Assembly (NCBI GenBank): GCA_946623775.1
Contig: CAMORJ010000001.1
Span: forward strand, 1-50,089
Length of the DNA stretch: 50,089 nucleotides
Origin: an uncultured Bacillota bacterium
GTDB lineage: Bacteria; Bacillota_I; Bacilli_A; RFN20; CAG-826
Direction: 5' to 3'
Shown here: piece by piece, positions 7,068-14,361 of the stretch
Numbering within the stretch: position 1 is the first letter of the stretch
How the letters are laid out: every line of letters starts with the position of its first letter
Made by a program: the position numbers and the translations under genes
The notes under the pieces: generated by a model
The model's input: the letters and a program-made list of their open reading frames with translations, nothing else
Database searches by the model: none
What the model was told of the DNA's origin: nothing

Positions 7068-9218
7068 TTACGCTTGGGCTTGCTTGATCGATAGCCCTAT
7101 CCTTTTTTTCGCGACGTCCACGGAGACGACTTTGACTTTGACGATGTCCCCGATGGAATAGAGTTCGGAGATGTTTTTGACGAATTTGTTCGCGACTTCG
7201 CTGATGTGGACCAACCCGTCGACGTGGACGTTGATATCCACGAACATCCCGAAATCCATGATGTTCCTGACGGTTCCTTGCAGGATCATGCCGACTTTTA
7301 AATCCTCGATGCTTCTTGCTTGCTGATTGAGCTCAACGATTTTCGCGTCTTCTCTGATATCACGCCCAGGGGCGATGATTTCTTCGACCACGTCGCGGAA
7401 AGTCTCTTTCCCCAGCGTTGGGAAACGCGATTGCAGCATCGATAGCGACAGCTGCCTCATTTTCTCTTTCTTGAGCTCTTCGTCGTCATGGAGCAAATCG
7501 ATGCCGCACGAGGAAAGAATGAATTTCGCGACCGGGTAGGATTCGGGGTGGATCGCGGTCACGTCAAGAGGCTCATCCCCTCCATAGACTCGCAAGAAGC
7601 CGATGGCTTGCTCATATGCCTTAGGCCCGAGACGCTCTACTTGCAGCAGCTGCCTCCTGTTGCGGAACGGCCCGTTCTTCTTGAGGTGGTTGTAGATGTT
7701 TTCCGCCAGAGTTGGCCCGATGCCGGGGATGTATGTCAGAATCATCGGGGTGGCGTTATTAAGGTTGACGCCGACTTTGGCGACGCAATCCTGAACGACG
7801 TTGCTTAAGGACTCGCCGAGCTTTTTCTGATCCATATCGTGCTGATATTGACCGACGCCGATGGATTTCGGATCGATTTTGACGAGTTCGTTTAGGGGGT
7901 CTTGAAGCCTTCTTGCAAGCGATATCGCGCTTCGTTTTTCTACCGGAAGGCTTGGGAATTCCTTTTCGCCGATCGGGGATGCGCTATAGACGGAGGCGCC
8001 GGATTCGTTGACGATGACGATTTTGGTGGGCAGACCAGCCCTTTCGATTGCTTTTCTCAGCGCTTCTTCGGCTTCTCGGCTTGCCGTGCCGTTTCCCAAA
8101 GCGAGGTAATCGATGCGGCTCTTTTTGAGGATTTCCATCACTTTATCCGCTTCCCTCTCAATCGCGTCGGCGTTCCCAATGGTAACGAAGGAGACGCCGA
8201 CTTGAAGCGGGACGCCGTTTTCGTCTACCGTCGCCCATTTGCAGCCTGTGCGGAATCCTGGGTCGAACCCCATGACCCTTTTATGGCCTAAAGGCGGGTA
8301 AAGCAATAATGCGGCGGTGTTCTTTTTGAAAATCTCGATGGCATGCTCTTCGGCTTTGTCGAACGCTTCCGATCGAACGAGCGTTTCGATGCTTGGGAGG
8401 ATCAAACGCTTCAACGCATCCTCGACGGTGTCGTGAAGCTCTTTGGAATAAGGATGCCCTGGGCGGATGAGTTTGGAGGAGATTCTCTCGACCATGACTT
8501 GGCTTTCGTAATCCAACTTGACCTTGAGGCACCCTTGGTTTTCGCCGCGATTGATGGCAAGCAGGCGGAAGCCGGGAAGGTTTTTCAGCGGCGAAGAGAA
8601 ATGGGCATAATTGCCATAGGTGTCGCGTTCGTCCTTTTTGATCTCTTCGGAGACGATGAGGGCATGCTCCTGCACATACCGCTTGCAATATGCCCTGATC
8701 TCCGCTTTTTCCGATAGTTCTTCGGCGATGATATCGCAAGCCATGCGAATCGCTTTGTCCACGCTGTCGACGCCGAGGTCAGGTTTTATAAAGCTTGCCG
8801 CAAATGATGATAGCTGATGGCCCGGCACGCCTTTTTTAAGGAACAGCGCAAGAGGCTCTAAGCCGGCTTCCCTAGCGATGACGGCGCGCGTTTTTCTTTT
8901 TTGCTTATAGGGCTTATAGAGCTCTTCGACTTCAATCAAAGTCAAAGCCTGTTCGATGGATTGCTGCAGCTCGGGGGTGAGTTTCCCTTGTTCTTCTATT
9001 GCCTTGATTGCGGTGATTTGCCGTTGCTCGACGCCGCGGAGATAATCCACTCTTTCCTGAACGAAACGCAAGACGGCGTCTGATAAGTTTCCCGTCGCTT
9101 CCTTGCGGTAACGCGCAATGAATGGCACGGTATTCCCTTCGTCTAACAGTTTCACGGCCGAATCGATGGAGGGTCGGGGAAGCGAAGTCTCTCTAGCGAG
9201 AATGTCCTGGATGTTCAT
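7068..9218 (-). CDS. tex: Tex-family RNA-binding protein (S1 domain)
   Basis: Tex is a conserved nucleic-acid-binding protein related to eukaryotic Spt6, implicated in transcription. The 716-residue product has the usual order: helical Tex N-terminal region, YqgF/RuvC-like domain ('VMGFDPGFRTGCKWATVDENG', about 318-338), helix-hairpin-helix region ('ILTYIPGIGPTLAENIYNHL', about 495-515) and a C-terminal S1 domain ('GMILQGTVRNIMDFGMFVDI' to 'VHISEVA', about 640-675). Length matches the family (about 720-780). The start is supported by a consensus TATAAT 10 nt upstream with no SD, suggesting a very short leader or none. It is divergent from the yloU-fakA unit. Confidence 0.95.
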   Translation of the reverse strand: MNIQDILARETSLPRPSIDSAVKLLDEGNTVPFIARYRKEATGNLSDAVLRFVQERVDYLRGVEQRQITAIKAIEEQGKLTPELQQSIEQALTLIEVEELYKPYKQKRKTRAVIAREAGLEPLALFLKKGVPGHQLSSFAASFIKPDLGVDSVDKAIRMACDIIAEELSEKAEIRAYCKRYVQEHALIVSEEIKKDERDTYGNYAHFSSPLKNLPGFRLLAINRGENQGCLKVKLDYESQVMVERISSKLIRPGHPYSKELHDTVEDALKRLILPSIETLVRSEAFDKAEEHAIEIFKKNTAALLLYPPLGHKRVMGFDPGFRTGCKWATVDENGVPLQVGVSFVTIGNADAIEREADKVMEILKKSRIDYLALGNGTASREAEEALRKAIERAGLPTKIVIVNESGASVYSASPIGEKEFPSLPVEKRSAISLARRLQDPLNELVKIDPKSIGVGQYQHDMDQKKLGESLSNVVQDCVAKVGVNLNNATPMILTYIPGIGPTLAENIYNHLKKNGPFRNRRQLLQVERLGPKAYEQAIGFLRVYGGDEPLDVTAIHPESYPVAKFILSSCGIDLLHDDEELKKEKMRQLSLSMLQSRFPTLGKETFRDVVEEIIAPGRDIREDAKIVELNQQARSIEDLKVGMILQGTVRNIMDFGMFVDINVHVDGLVHISEVANKFVKNISELYSIGDIVKVKVVSVDVAKKRIGLSIKQAQA

Positions 9219-9228
9219 AGCGAAAACA

Positions 9229-9234
9229 ATTATA
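9229..9234 (-). promoter_or_regulatory. -10 element of tex
   Basis: TATAAT on the minus strand lies 10 nt before the tex ATG at 9218, leaving at most about 4 nt of leader. No convincing -35 at 17 nt. Confidence 0.45.
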
Positions 9235-9375
9235 GACGAAAACGGGGGTTAGTAGGTTTTTTGCCGATAGAAGTCAAAAAAACGTTCTTTTCAATCCGCT
9301 TGCTCGGGCAAAAAAGAGCTCCATCGACGCTTCCTAAATTTGCATATCTTACAATTTGTGGGATAATACTGCTGC

Positions 9376-9406
9376 GCTTTGCTTAGCAAAGCATGAGATT
9401 TTATAG
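9376..9406 (+). promoter_or_regulatory. asp23 (yloU) promoter region with palindrome
   Basis: The perfect inverted repeat 'gctttgc' tta 'gcaaagc' (9376-9392) overlaps a weak -35 (TTGCTT, 9379-9384), 16 nt before TTATAG (9401-9406), which is 10 nt from the ATG. The repeat is a possible repressor site. An upstream GATAAT (9362-9367) is an alternative -10. Confidence 0.35.
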
Positions 9407-9416
9407 CGCAAGCAAG

Positions 9417-9776
9417 ATGAACATTAATCAGAAAAACGAATACGGCAGCATCGATATTTCGATGGAGACGATCGCTTCGGTCGCGGGCAGAGCCGCCACC
9501 GAATGCTATGGAGTGATCGGGCTTACCAGCAAAGGCAGCTTGTCCCACGCCATTTCCGAGCTTTTGAATATCGAGGATTACGTAAAAGGCGTTTATGCCC
9601 ATAAGAGCAAAAAGGGCTATGAAGTGGATTTGTATTTAGTGTGCGCCAATGGAGTCAAACTCCCCGAGATCCTGTCGGAAGTCCAAAAGAAGGTGAAATA
9701 CGACCTCGAGAGGACTTTCGAGATGAAATTCGCCGCAGTGAATGTGTTCGTCCAAGACATTCGTGAGAATTCCTGA
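9417..9776 (+). CDS. Asp23/Gls24 family protein (YloU-like)
   Basis: A 119-residue member of the Asp23/Gls24 family, small envelope-stress-associated proteins of Firmicutes whose exact biochemistry is unclear. The N-terminus 'NEYGSIDISMETIASVAGRA' and following 'ATECYGVIGL' are diagnostic, and 'VDLYLVCANGVKLPEIL' continues the alpha/beta core. There is no TM segment. The ATG at 9417 is preferred over an in-frame ATG at 9393 because it gives the family's usual N-terminus. The gene next to fakA, 2 nt away, mirrors the yloU-yloV order of B. subtilis and starts the conserved gene run. Confidence 0.88.
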   Translation: MNINQKNEYGSIDISMETIASVAGRAATECYGVIGLTSKGSLSHAISELLNIEDYVKGVYAHKSKKGYEVDLYLVCANGVKLPEILSEVQKKVKYDLERTFEMKFAAVNVFVQDIRENS

Positions 9777-9778
9777 AC

Positions 9779-11512
9779 ATGAAAACAATTGATGCAAAAT
9801 GGCTGAAGGAGATGTACATCTCCGGCGCCAATAATCTTTATAACCATTATCCAGAAGTCGACCAATTGAATGTTTTCCCTGTCCCAGACGGCGATACGGG
9901 CATGAACATGAATCTGACGGCGACTTCCGGCGCAAAAGAAATCCAGAATCGCGAATTCGACGCGATTTCGGAAGTCGCCAGATCCTTTTCCCGCGGCCTT
10001 TTGATGGGCGCGCGCGGCAATTCCGGCGTCATCACGTCCCAGATTTTCCGCGGCTTCGCCGATGGGCTGGAGAACAAGAAAAAAATCGACCTTCGCGAGT
10101 TTGCCGATGCGTGGCTCAAAGCGAAGGAAGTTGCCTATAAAGCGGTTTTGAAACCCGTCGAAGGCACCATCCTCACCGTCATCCGCGAATCTTCCGCGGC
10201 ATTGAACGAGAATATCGGAAAATTCGAATCCATCGAAGAAGCGATGGACTATTTGCTCGAGCAAGCCCGCATCTCTTTGGATCATACCCCAGAGCTGCTC
10301 CCGGTTTTGAAGCAAGTCGGCGTCGTCGATAGCGGCGGCGCGGGTTTGGTCCGCTTGTTCGAAGGCATGGCCAAAGCGCTGCATGGCGAAATCGTGGAGC
10401 GCAACGCCGATGTCGGCGCCGCCGAGGAAAAGCCGCGCGATTCGCTTTATGCCGGCGCGCAGCTAAGCGAAGACGAAGAAGGCTACGGCTATTGCACGCA
10501 GTTCATCCTTCGCCTCGGCAAGCCGGAAGACGGGAAGAAGGCGTTCGTCGAGAAGAACTTCACCAAATTCCTGACCGCCCACGGCAAATCCACCGTCATC
10601 GTGTGCGACGAAGACATTGTCAAAGTCCATGTCCACACGCTTACCCCTGGCAACATGCTCAACTATGCCCAGCAGTTCGGCGAATTCGTGACCATCGTCA
10701 TCGAGAACATGTCCGAAGAGCATAAAAACATCCAGCACGGCGATATCGCCACCGATATGGAAGCCAATCTTGCCCGCAGCAGAGCGGAGCAACAGCCCAT
10801 CCTCCGTCCTCAAGAGGAGGCTGAGGAAGAAGGGCCGATCGACAAAAACAGCGCCCTCATCGCCGTCTCCAGCGGTTCTGGCCTGGATGAGATGTTCCGC
10901 GAAATCGGAGTCGACGTCATCGTCTCCGGCGGCCAAACCATGAATCCTTCTACCGAGGATTTCATCCGCGCGATCAAGAAAACCCATGCCAAGAACGTGT
11001 TCTTGCTTCCGAACAACACCAACATCGTCATGGCCGCTTCCCAAGCGTGCGAAGTGCTCACCGGATCGGAAATCACCGCGCGAGTGATCCCTTCCAAAAC
11101 GATTCCCCAAGGCATCGTGGCCGCGATGAATTACAACCCGGAACTCGAACCGGAAGATGTCTTCAAGGACATGAAATCCGCTTTGAAAACCGTTCGTTCG
11201 GGATCTGTCACTTATGCGATTAAGGACACCGAAATCGGCGGAATCGAAATCAAAAAAGGCTACTACATGGCGATGAAAGACAAAAACATCGTCTCCTGCG
11301 TGAAGAACAAAGTCCAGGCGTTGATCGATTTGGTTGAATCGTTGATGCGCGGCAGCTCCGCGATCCTCACCATCATCTGTGGAGAAGACGTATCGAGTCA
11401 GGAAGAAGCCGAGGCTCAGGAAGCGTTGACCGACCGCTTTGGCGAAGATGTCGAAATCGACATCAAGCGCGGTGAACAGCCTGTTTATTCCTTCTTGGTC
11501 GGCGTCGAATAA
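9779..11512 (+). CDS. fakA: Fatty acid kinase catalytic subunit FakA (YloV, DAK2-fold)
   Basis: FakA phosphorylates exogenous fatty acids carried on FakB (DegV proteins), giving acyl-phosphate for phospholipid synthesis. The 577-residue length is right for the family. The N-terminal DhaL-like kinase domain carries 'VPDGDTGMNMNLT' (Mg-binding aspartates, about 36-48) and 'GARGNSGVITSQIFRGF' (about 77-93). The C-terminal half holds 'SGGQTMNPSTEDF' and 'LLPNNTNI', typical of FakA. A short Glu-rich linker (about 335-353) separates the halves. It follows yloU by 2 nt and is surely co-transcribed. No fab genes follow, unlike in B. subtilis where this region continues to recG-fapR-plsX-fab, so reliance on exogenous fatty acids is possible. 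Confidence 0.92.
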   Translation: MKTIDAKWLKEMYISGANNLYNHYPEVDQLNVFPVPDGDTGMNMNLTATSGAKEIQNREFDAISEVARSFSRGLLMGARGNSGVITSQIFRGFADGLENKKKIDLREFADAWLKAKEVAYKAVLKPVEGTILTVIRESSAALNENIGKFESIEEAMDYLLEQARISLDHTPELLPVLKQVGVVDSGGAGLVRLFEGMAKALHGEIVERNADVGAAEEKPRDSLYAGAQLSEDEEGYGYCTQFILRLGKPEDGKKAFVEKNFTKFLTAHGKSTVIVCDEDIVKVHVHTLTPGNMLNYAQQFGEFVTIVIENMSEEHKNIQHGDIATDMEANLARSRAEQQPILRPQEEAEEEGPIDKNSALIAVSSGSGLDEMFREIGVDVIVSGGQTMNPSTEDFIRAIKKTHAKNVFLLPNNTNIVMAASQACEVLTGSEITARVIPSKTIPQGIVAAMNYNPELEPEDVFKDMKSALKTVRSGSVTYAIKDTEIGGIEIKKGYYMAMKDKNIVSCVKNKVQALIDLVESLMRGSSAILTIICGEDVSSQEEAEAQEALTDRFGEDVEIDIKRGEQPVYSFLVGVE

Positions 11513-11522
11513 AGGCAATAAA

Positions 11523-11565
11523 AAAGCGCGATGAATCGAATCGGTTCATCGCGCTTTCATTTTTT
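11523..11565. terminator. Bidirectional terminator fakA / membrane protein gene
   Basis: The stem 'aaagcgcgatgaa' / 'ttcatcgcgcttt' with a 9-nt loop is followed on the plus strand by 'cattttttatt'. On the minus strand it is followed by the T-run from 11518-11525. It ends both convergent genes and overlaps the stop of the minus-strand one. Confidence 0.85.
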
Positions 11566-12193
11566 ATTCTTCTTCAGGCTTCTCGGCCCGCTCTTCTTTT
11601 TTCCTGAAGATCATGGCCAGCAGGCACGCGATGAACATAAGGATGAAGACCTGCACGCCGAAGATATATCCGACGATGGTCGCGGTTTCCAGGAAATAAG
11701 GGAAGCCAACCAAGAAAGCGACTCCGGCGATGACTAAGCCGATAAGGGCGAGAACGGTTTTGAAGACGCCTTCTTTCTGCTTCCAGGACATCACGGAGAA
11801 GAAGATGCCCGCGAAGCCGAAGACAAGCAAGAAGATGAGGTTGTTCCTTGCCGTTTCCAAACCGGATTGGGCTTGATCGACGGTCAGCAAAATGAAGTGG
11901 ATGGTCCAAACGATTGCCTGCAAACCGAGAACGACAATCGGCAGATAGGTCTGGAATTTCGATTCCTTTGAGCGGAAGTAGGAGAATAAGGATTCGGTGC
12001 CTCCGACAAAGAAAGTCACCCCCATAAGAATGGTGGCTGATGCCGAGATGACTTCGTCGACGCTTAAAAGGCCGTTGATGCTGAGCAAGGCCTGCAGTCC
12101 GTTGACGAGGAACGACAAACCGGCGATGATGGCTAGCGCCCCTGCGATAATGTAAAGGATTCTGGTAGCCTGATTGGAGTTGTTTTCTTGCAT
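11564..12193 (-). CDS. Polytopic membrane protein, unknown (HdeD/DUF308-like topology)
   Basis: The 209-residue product has six predicted hydrophobic helices, roughly at 12-34, 48-68, 84-106, 118-136, 145-165 and 172-193. Short loops join them, and the tail is charged ('RKKEERAEKPEEE'). The pattern recalls small six-helix DUF308-like proteins, but I see no diagnostic motif, so the family is unproven. The ATG at 12193 follows 'aggggg'; the upstream in-frame reading lacks an SD. It lies 52 nt after the lipoprotein gene on the same strand and may share its transcript. Confidence 0.8.
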   Translation of the reverse strand: MQENNSNQATRILYIIAGALAIIAGLSFLVNGLQALLSINGLLSVDEVISASATILMGVTFFVGGTESLFSYFRSKESKFQTYLPIVVLGLQAIVWTIHFILLTVDQAQSGLETARNNLIFLLVFGFAGIFFSVMSWKQKEGVFKTVLALIGLVIAGVAFLVGFPYFLETATIVGYIFGVQVFILMFIACLLAMIFRKKEERAEKPEEE

Positions 12194-12245
12194 AAAATTA
12201 CCCCCTGTGCTCAAAAAGGATAGCACAACTAATATGCGAAATGAA

Positions 12246-14021
12246 TCAATGAATGGTGCTGATGAACTGATTTATATAGGCATCATCGTAGAAATGATTG
12301 GCGTCTAACTCGTGATCAACCGGAACGCCTGAATCATAATGGGATTTCGGGTCGGAATGCTTTCCGCCTCTAAGGATGCCCGAGATGCGATATGCCTTTC
12401 CGTCCGGCGTGCAGGTGTAATCGACGGTGCATGCGCCCCCTGCGGATTGCAGCCCAATGATCTTCGCCATGTTGTTCTCTTCGGCGATGGCAGGGAACGA
12501 GTTGGCGCAGGAGAAAGAGCCGCGAGACGTCAGGATGTAGAAATCGTATTTGCCTTCATAGCCGTCATTTGCATCGTATTTGCCATCGAGGTTCGTATCG
12601 ACGCGGTAAGTCAAATTGGAATAGCCTTTGGACAGAGGGTCATAGGAAATGACCTGGTATTCCCTTTTCATAAAGCCTAGCATCCCTACCAGCGCATTAG
12701 TGTCGCCACCACCGTTTAATGTGACATCGAATACGACCGAATGGACTTCCGGATGGGTTTTGATTTCCTCGAAAGCGGTATAGAAGAGGGCAAACGAGTC
12801 TTTGTTTCCTTGGGCGAATGACGCTGCATTGTCCCTGGTGATGTGCTGCTGGGCGTGGCGAAAGCCAGTAAAGCTAAGGATTGCGGTGGAACCACTATAG
12901 CGAACGACATTCGAAGAGATTCCTGCTTGTTTGAATTTGTCGTAGTAGGACTGCATATCGCGCGATAGGCTAGTGCTTCTTTCCGAAGAATAAGCATGAT
13001 AGCCAACCGACCCTGTCCCAAAGGAGGAACTTATGGTTCCCGCATTCGTGTGGCAATCTCCGATGATGGATTCCATTAAATAGCATAAGCCATCGCAATA
13101 TTCCTCTTCGTCGGTGGAACGCAGTTTGGTTACGATGTCGGAATGGTTTCTGTCAAGATACTCTTCAAACGGGACAAAACGTTCGTCGAGGAAGCCGTAG
13201 AAATAATCAAGGCTGAATAGCAGGCATTTGTAATTGTAGTCTGCGAAATACTCCGCTCTTGGCGTGGTGGAATTAGACCCGCTGAAAAATGCTTTGTTAT
13301 AGGAGTTTTCCCAATAGTTGAGATCAAAAGACCCTGATGTCAAATTCAATAAATAGAATGCCTCGCCGTTCCAAGCGACAGGGGAGTAATATGCCCAGTT
13401 GAATGTCATGCGATTCACGATCGGGAAGGGAGTGTAAACCGTTCCGTCGTGACACACGATATCCAGGTTATAGGCGTTTAAATCAAAGGTTACATCTTGC
13501 GCGCCAAACATCTCCGATCCTTCAGAAGAGATATGCTCTACAGCATAATCATCATCAATCAAATTATTAATTGCACCATACTTTGATGAGAAAATATTGG
13601 CGTAATCGATATTCTTCGCCAAAATAGTATTATTGTTTGCATCAATAACAAAGGAAGAACCGTTTTCACAAACTATAGTTTGTGATGAATTATTTACGGT
13701 AGATTCTACTCTTTTTTCTTCATTAACGAATTGCATGGCTATGGCCATATCCATGTAAATGATCTGGGGATGCTGCTCATAATAGCCATAGGACAAATCT
13801 GCTTTCTTAACGGCAAGGAAGTCGCCGTCCTTTGCTTCGTCAAAATATAAAGGAGCAGTTTTGACGATAAATGATTCGCCTTCATTATGAGTGGTTGTGC
13901 TCCTTGACCCAGTAGCTTCGGAACCGGTATCTGTAAGAGGCTCTTCAGGAGATGAGGCTTCCGCGGCGTTCCCGCATGATGATAGTAGAATTCCAAGAAG
14001 GAGAAGTGGGGTCTTTTTCAT
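12246..14021 (-). CDS. Secreted lipoprotein with S41-type peptidase-like domain
   Basis: The 591-residue product begins with a lipoprotein signal peptide: 'MKKTPLLLLGILLSSCGN', with Cys16 as the lipidated residue. A low-complexity Ser/Thr/Glu linker (about 19-50) follows. The N-terminal half (about 50-300) is not recognised. The C-terminal part resembles S41 (C-terminal-processing / tricorn-like) peptidases: 'VVFDVTLNGGGDTNALVG' (about 429-446) and 'YILTSRGSFSCANSFP' with candidate nucleophile Ser504 (about 495-510), then 'GLQSAGGACTV'. Between these lies 'DTNLDGKYDAND' (about 475-486), which fits an EF-hand-like calcium loop. The catalytic Lys is not obvious, so activity is uncertain. SD 'agagga' precedes the ATG. 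The stretch coding the N-terminal half is AT-richer than the rest. Confidence 0.82.
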   Translation of the reverse strand: MKKTPLLLLGILLSSCGNAAEASSPEEPLTDTGSEATGSRSTTTHNEGESFIVKTAPLYFDEAKDGDFLAVKKADLSYGYYEQHPQIIYMDMAIAMQFVNEEKRVESTVNNSSQTIVCENGSSFVIDANNNTILAKNIDYANIFSSKYGAINNLIDDDYAVEHISSEGSEMFGAQDVTFDLNAYNLDIVCHDGTVYTPFPIVNRMTFNWAYYSPVAWNGEAFYLLNLTSGSFDLNYWENSYNKAFFSGSNSTTPRAEYFADYNYKCLLFSLDYFYGFLDERFVPFEEYLDRNHSDIVTKLRSTDEEEYCDGLCYLMESIIGDCHTNAGTISSSFGTGSVGYHAYSSERSTSLSRDMQSYYDKFKQAGISSNVVRYSGSTAILSFTGFRHAQQHITRDNAASFAQGNKDSFALFYTAFEEIKTHPEVHSVVFDVTLNGGGDTNALVGMLGFMKREYQVISYDPLSKGYSNLTYRVDTNLDGKYDANDGYEGKYDFYILTSRGSFSCANSFPAIAEENNMAKIIGLQSAGGACTVDYTCTPDGKAYRISGILRGGKHSDPKSHYDSGVPVDHELDANHFYDDAYINQFISTIH

Positions 14022-14361
14022 AGAAGGTTCCTCTGGTCTATATTATAAAAAGGATTATAGATGATTTTATTTGCTTGAAGCAGGCGTATAAATATTTGCT
14101 TTATAAAAACGTTTGCTTCACGAATGAGAAATTGACACTGCTGTTTTGCGGTCGCGGTTTTGATCGAGGCATGTGATGGGCGTCGATACCCTTTCGCAAA
14201 TGTGTTGCAGATGTTCGTCTTCGCGGGCAATCATCCGCGCGCATATCCTGGTTTGTCGTTCTTTAATTAATGCACGCCCCTTATATTTTAGCCTTTTTCG
14301 TCTTTTCCCCATTTGTTTGTTGAAGCACCATTTTACGTGCGTGGGTGTTACAATAATCAAG
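14022..14361. other. Intergenic region between the lipoprotein gene and recG (340 nt)
   Basis: It holds the AT-rich promoter area of the minus-strand lipoprotein gene (several TATAAT-like hexamers near 14040-14065) and the recG promoter at its right end. The middle (about 14110-14320) is GC-richer and carries three 'tttgctt' words near 14069-14125, but no ORF with an SD, tRNA or convincing terminator. A small RNA cannot be excluded; I see no specific support for one. Confidence 0.4.
14346..14354 (+). promoter_or_regulatory. recG extended -10 promoter (leaderless)
   Basis: TGtTACAAT (14346-14354) ends 7 nt before the recG ATG at 14362; there is no SD and no -35 at usual spacing. An extended -10 promoter giving a leaderless or one-base-leader mRNA is the simplest reading. 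Confidence 0.5.

Noticed and set aside
10463..11518. Minus-strand 351-codon open frame
   Set aside because: Shadow of fakA; the Asp/Phe/His-rich text is typical of antisense to a GC-periodic gene.
14110..14320. Small ORF or ncRNA in the gap before recG
   Set aside because: No SD, promoter-terminator pair or clear hairpin; left as unassigned intergenic sequence.
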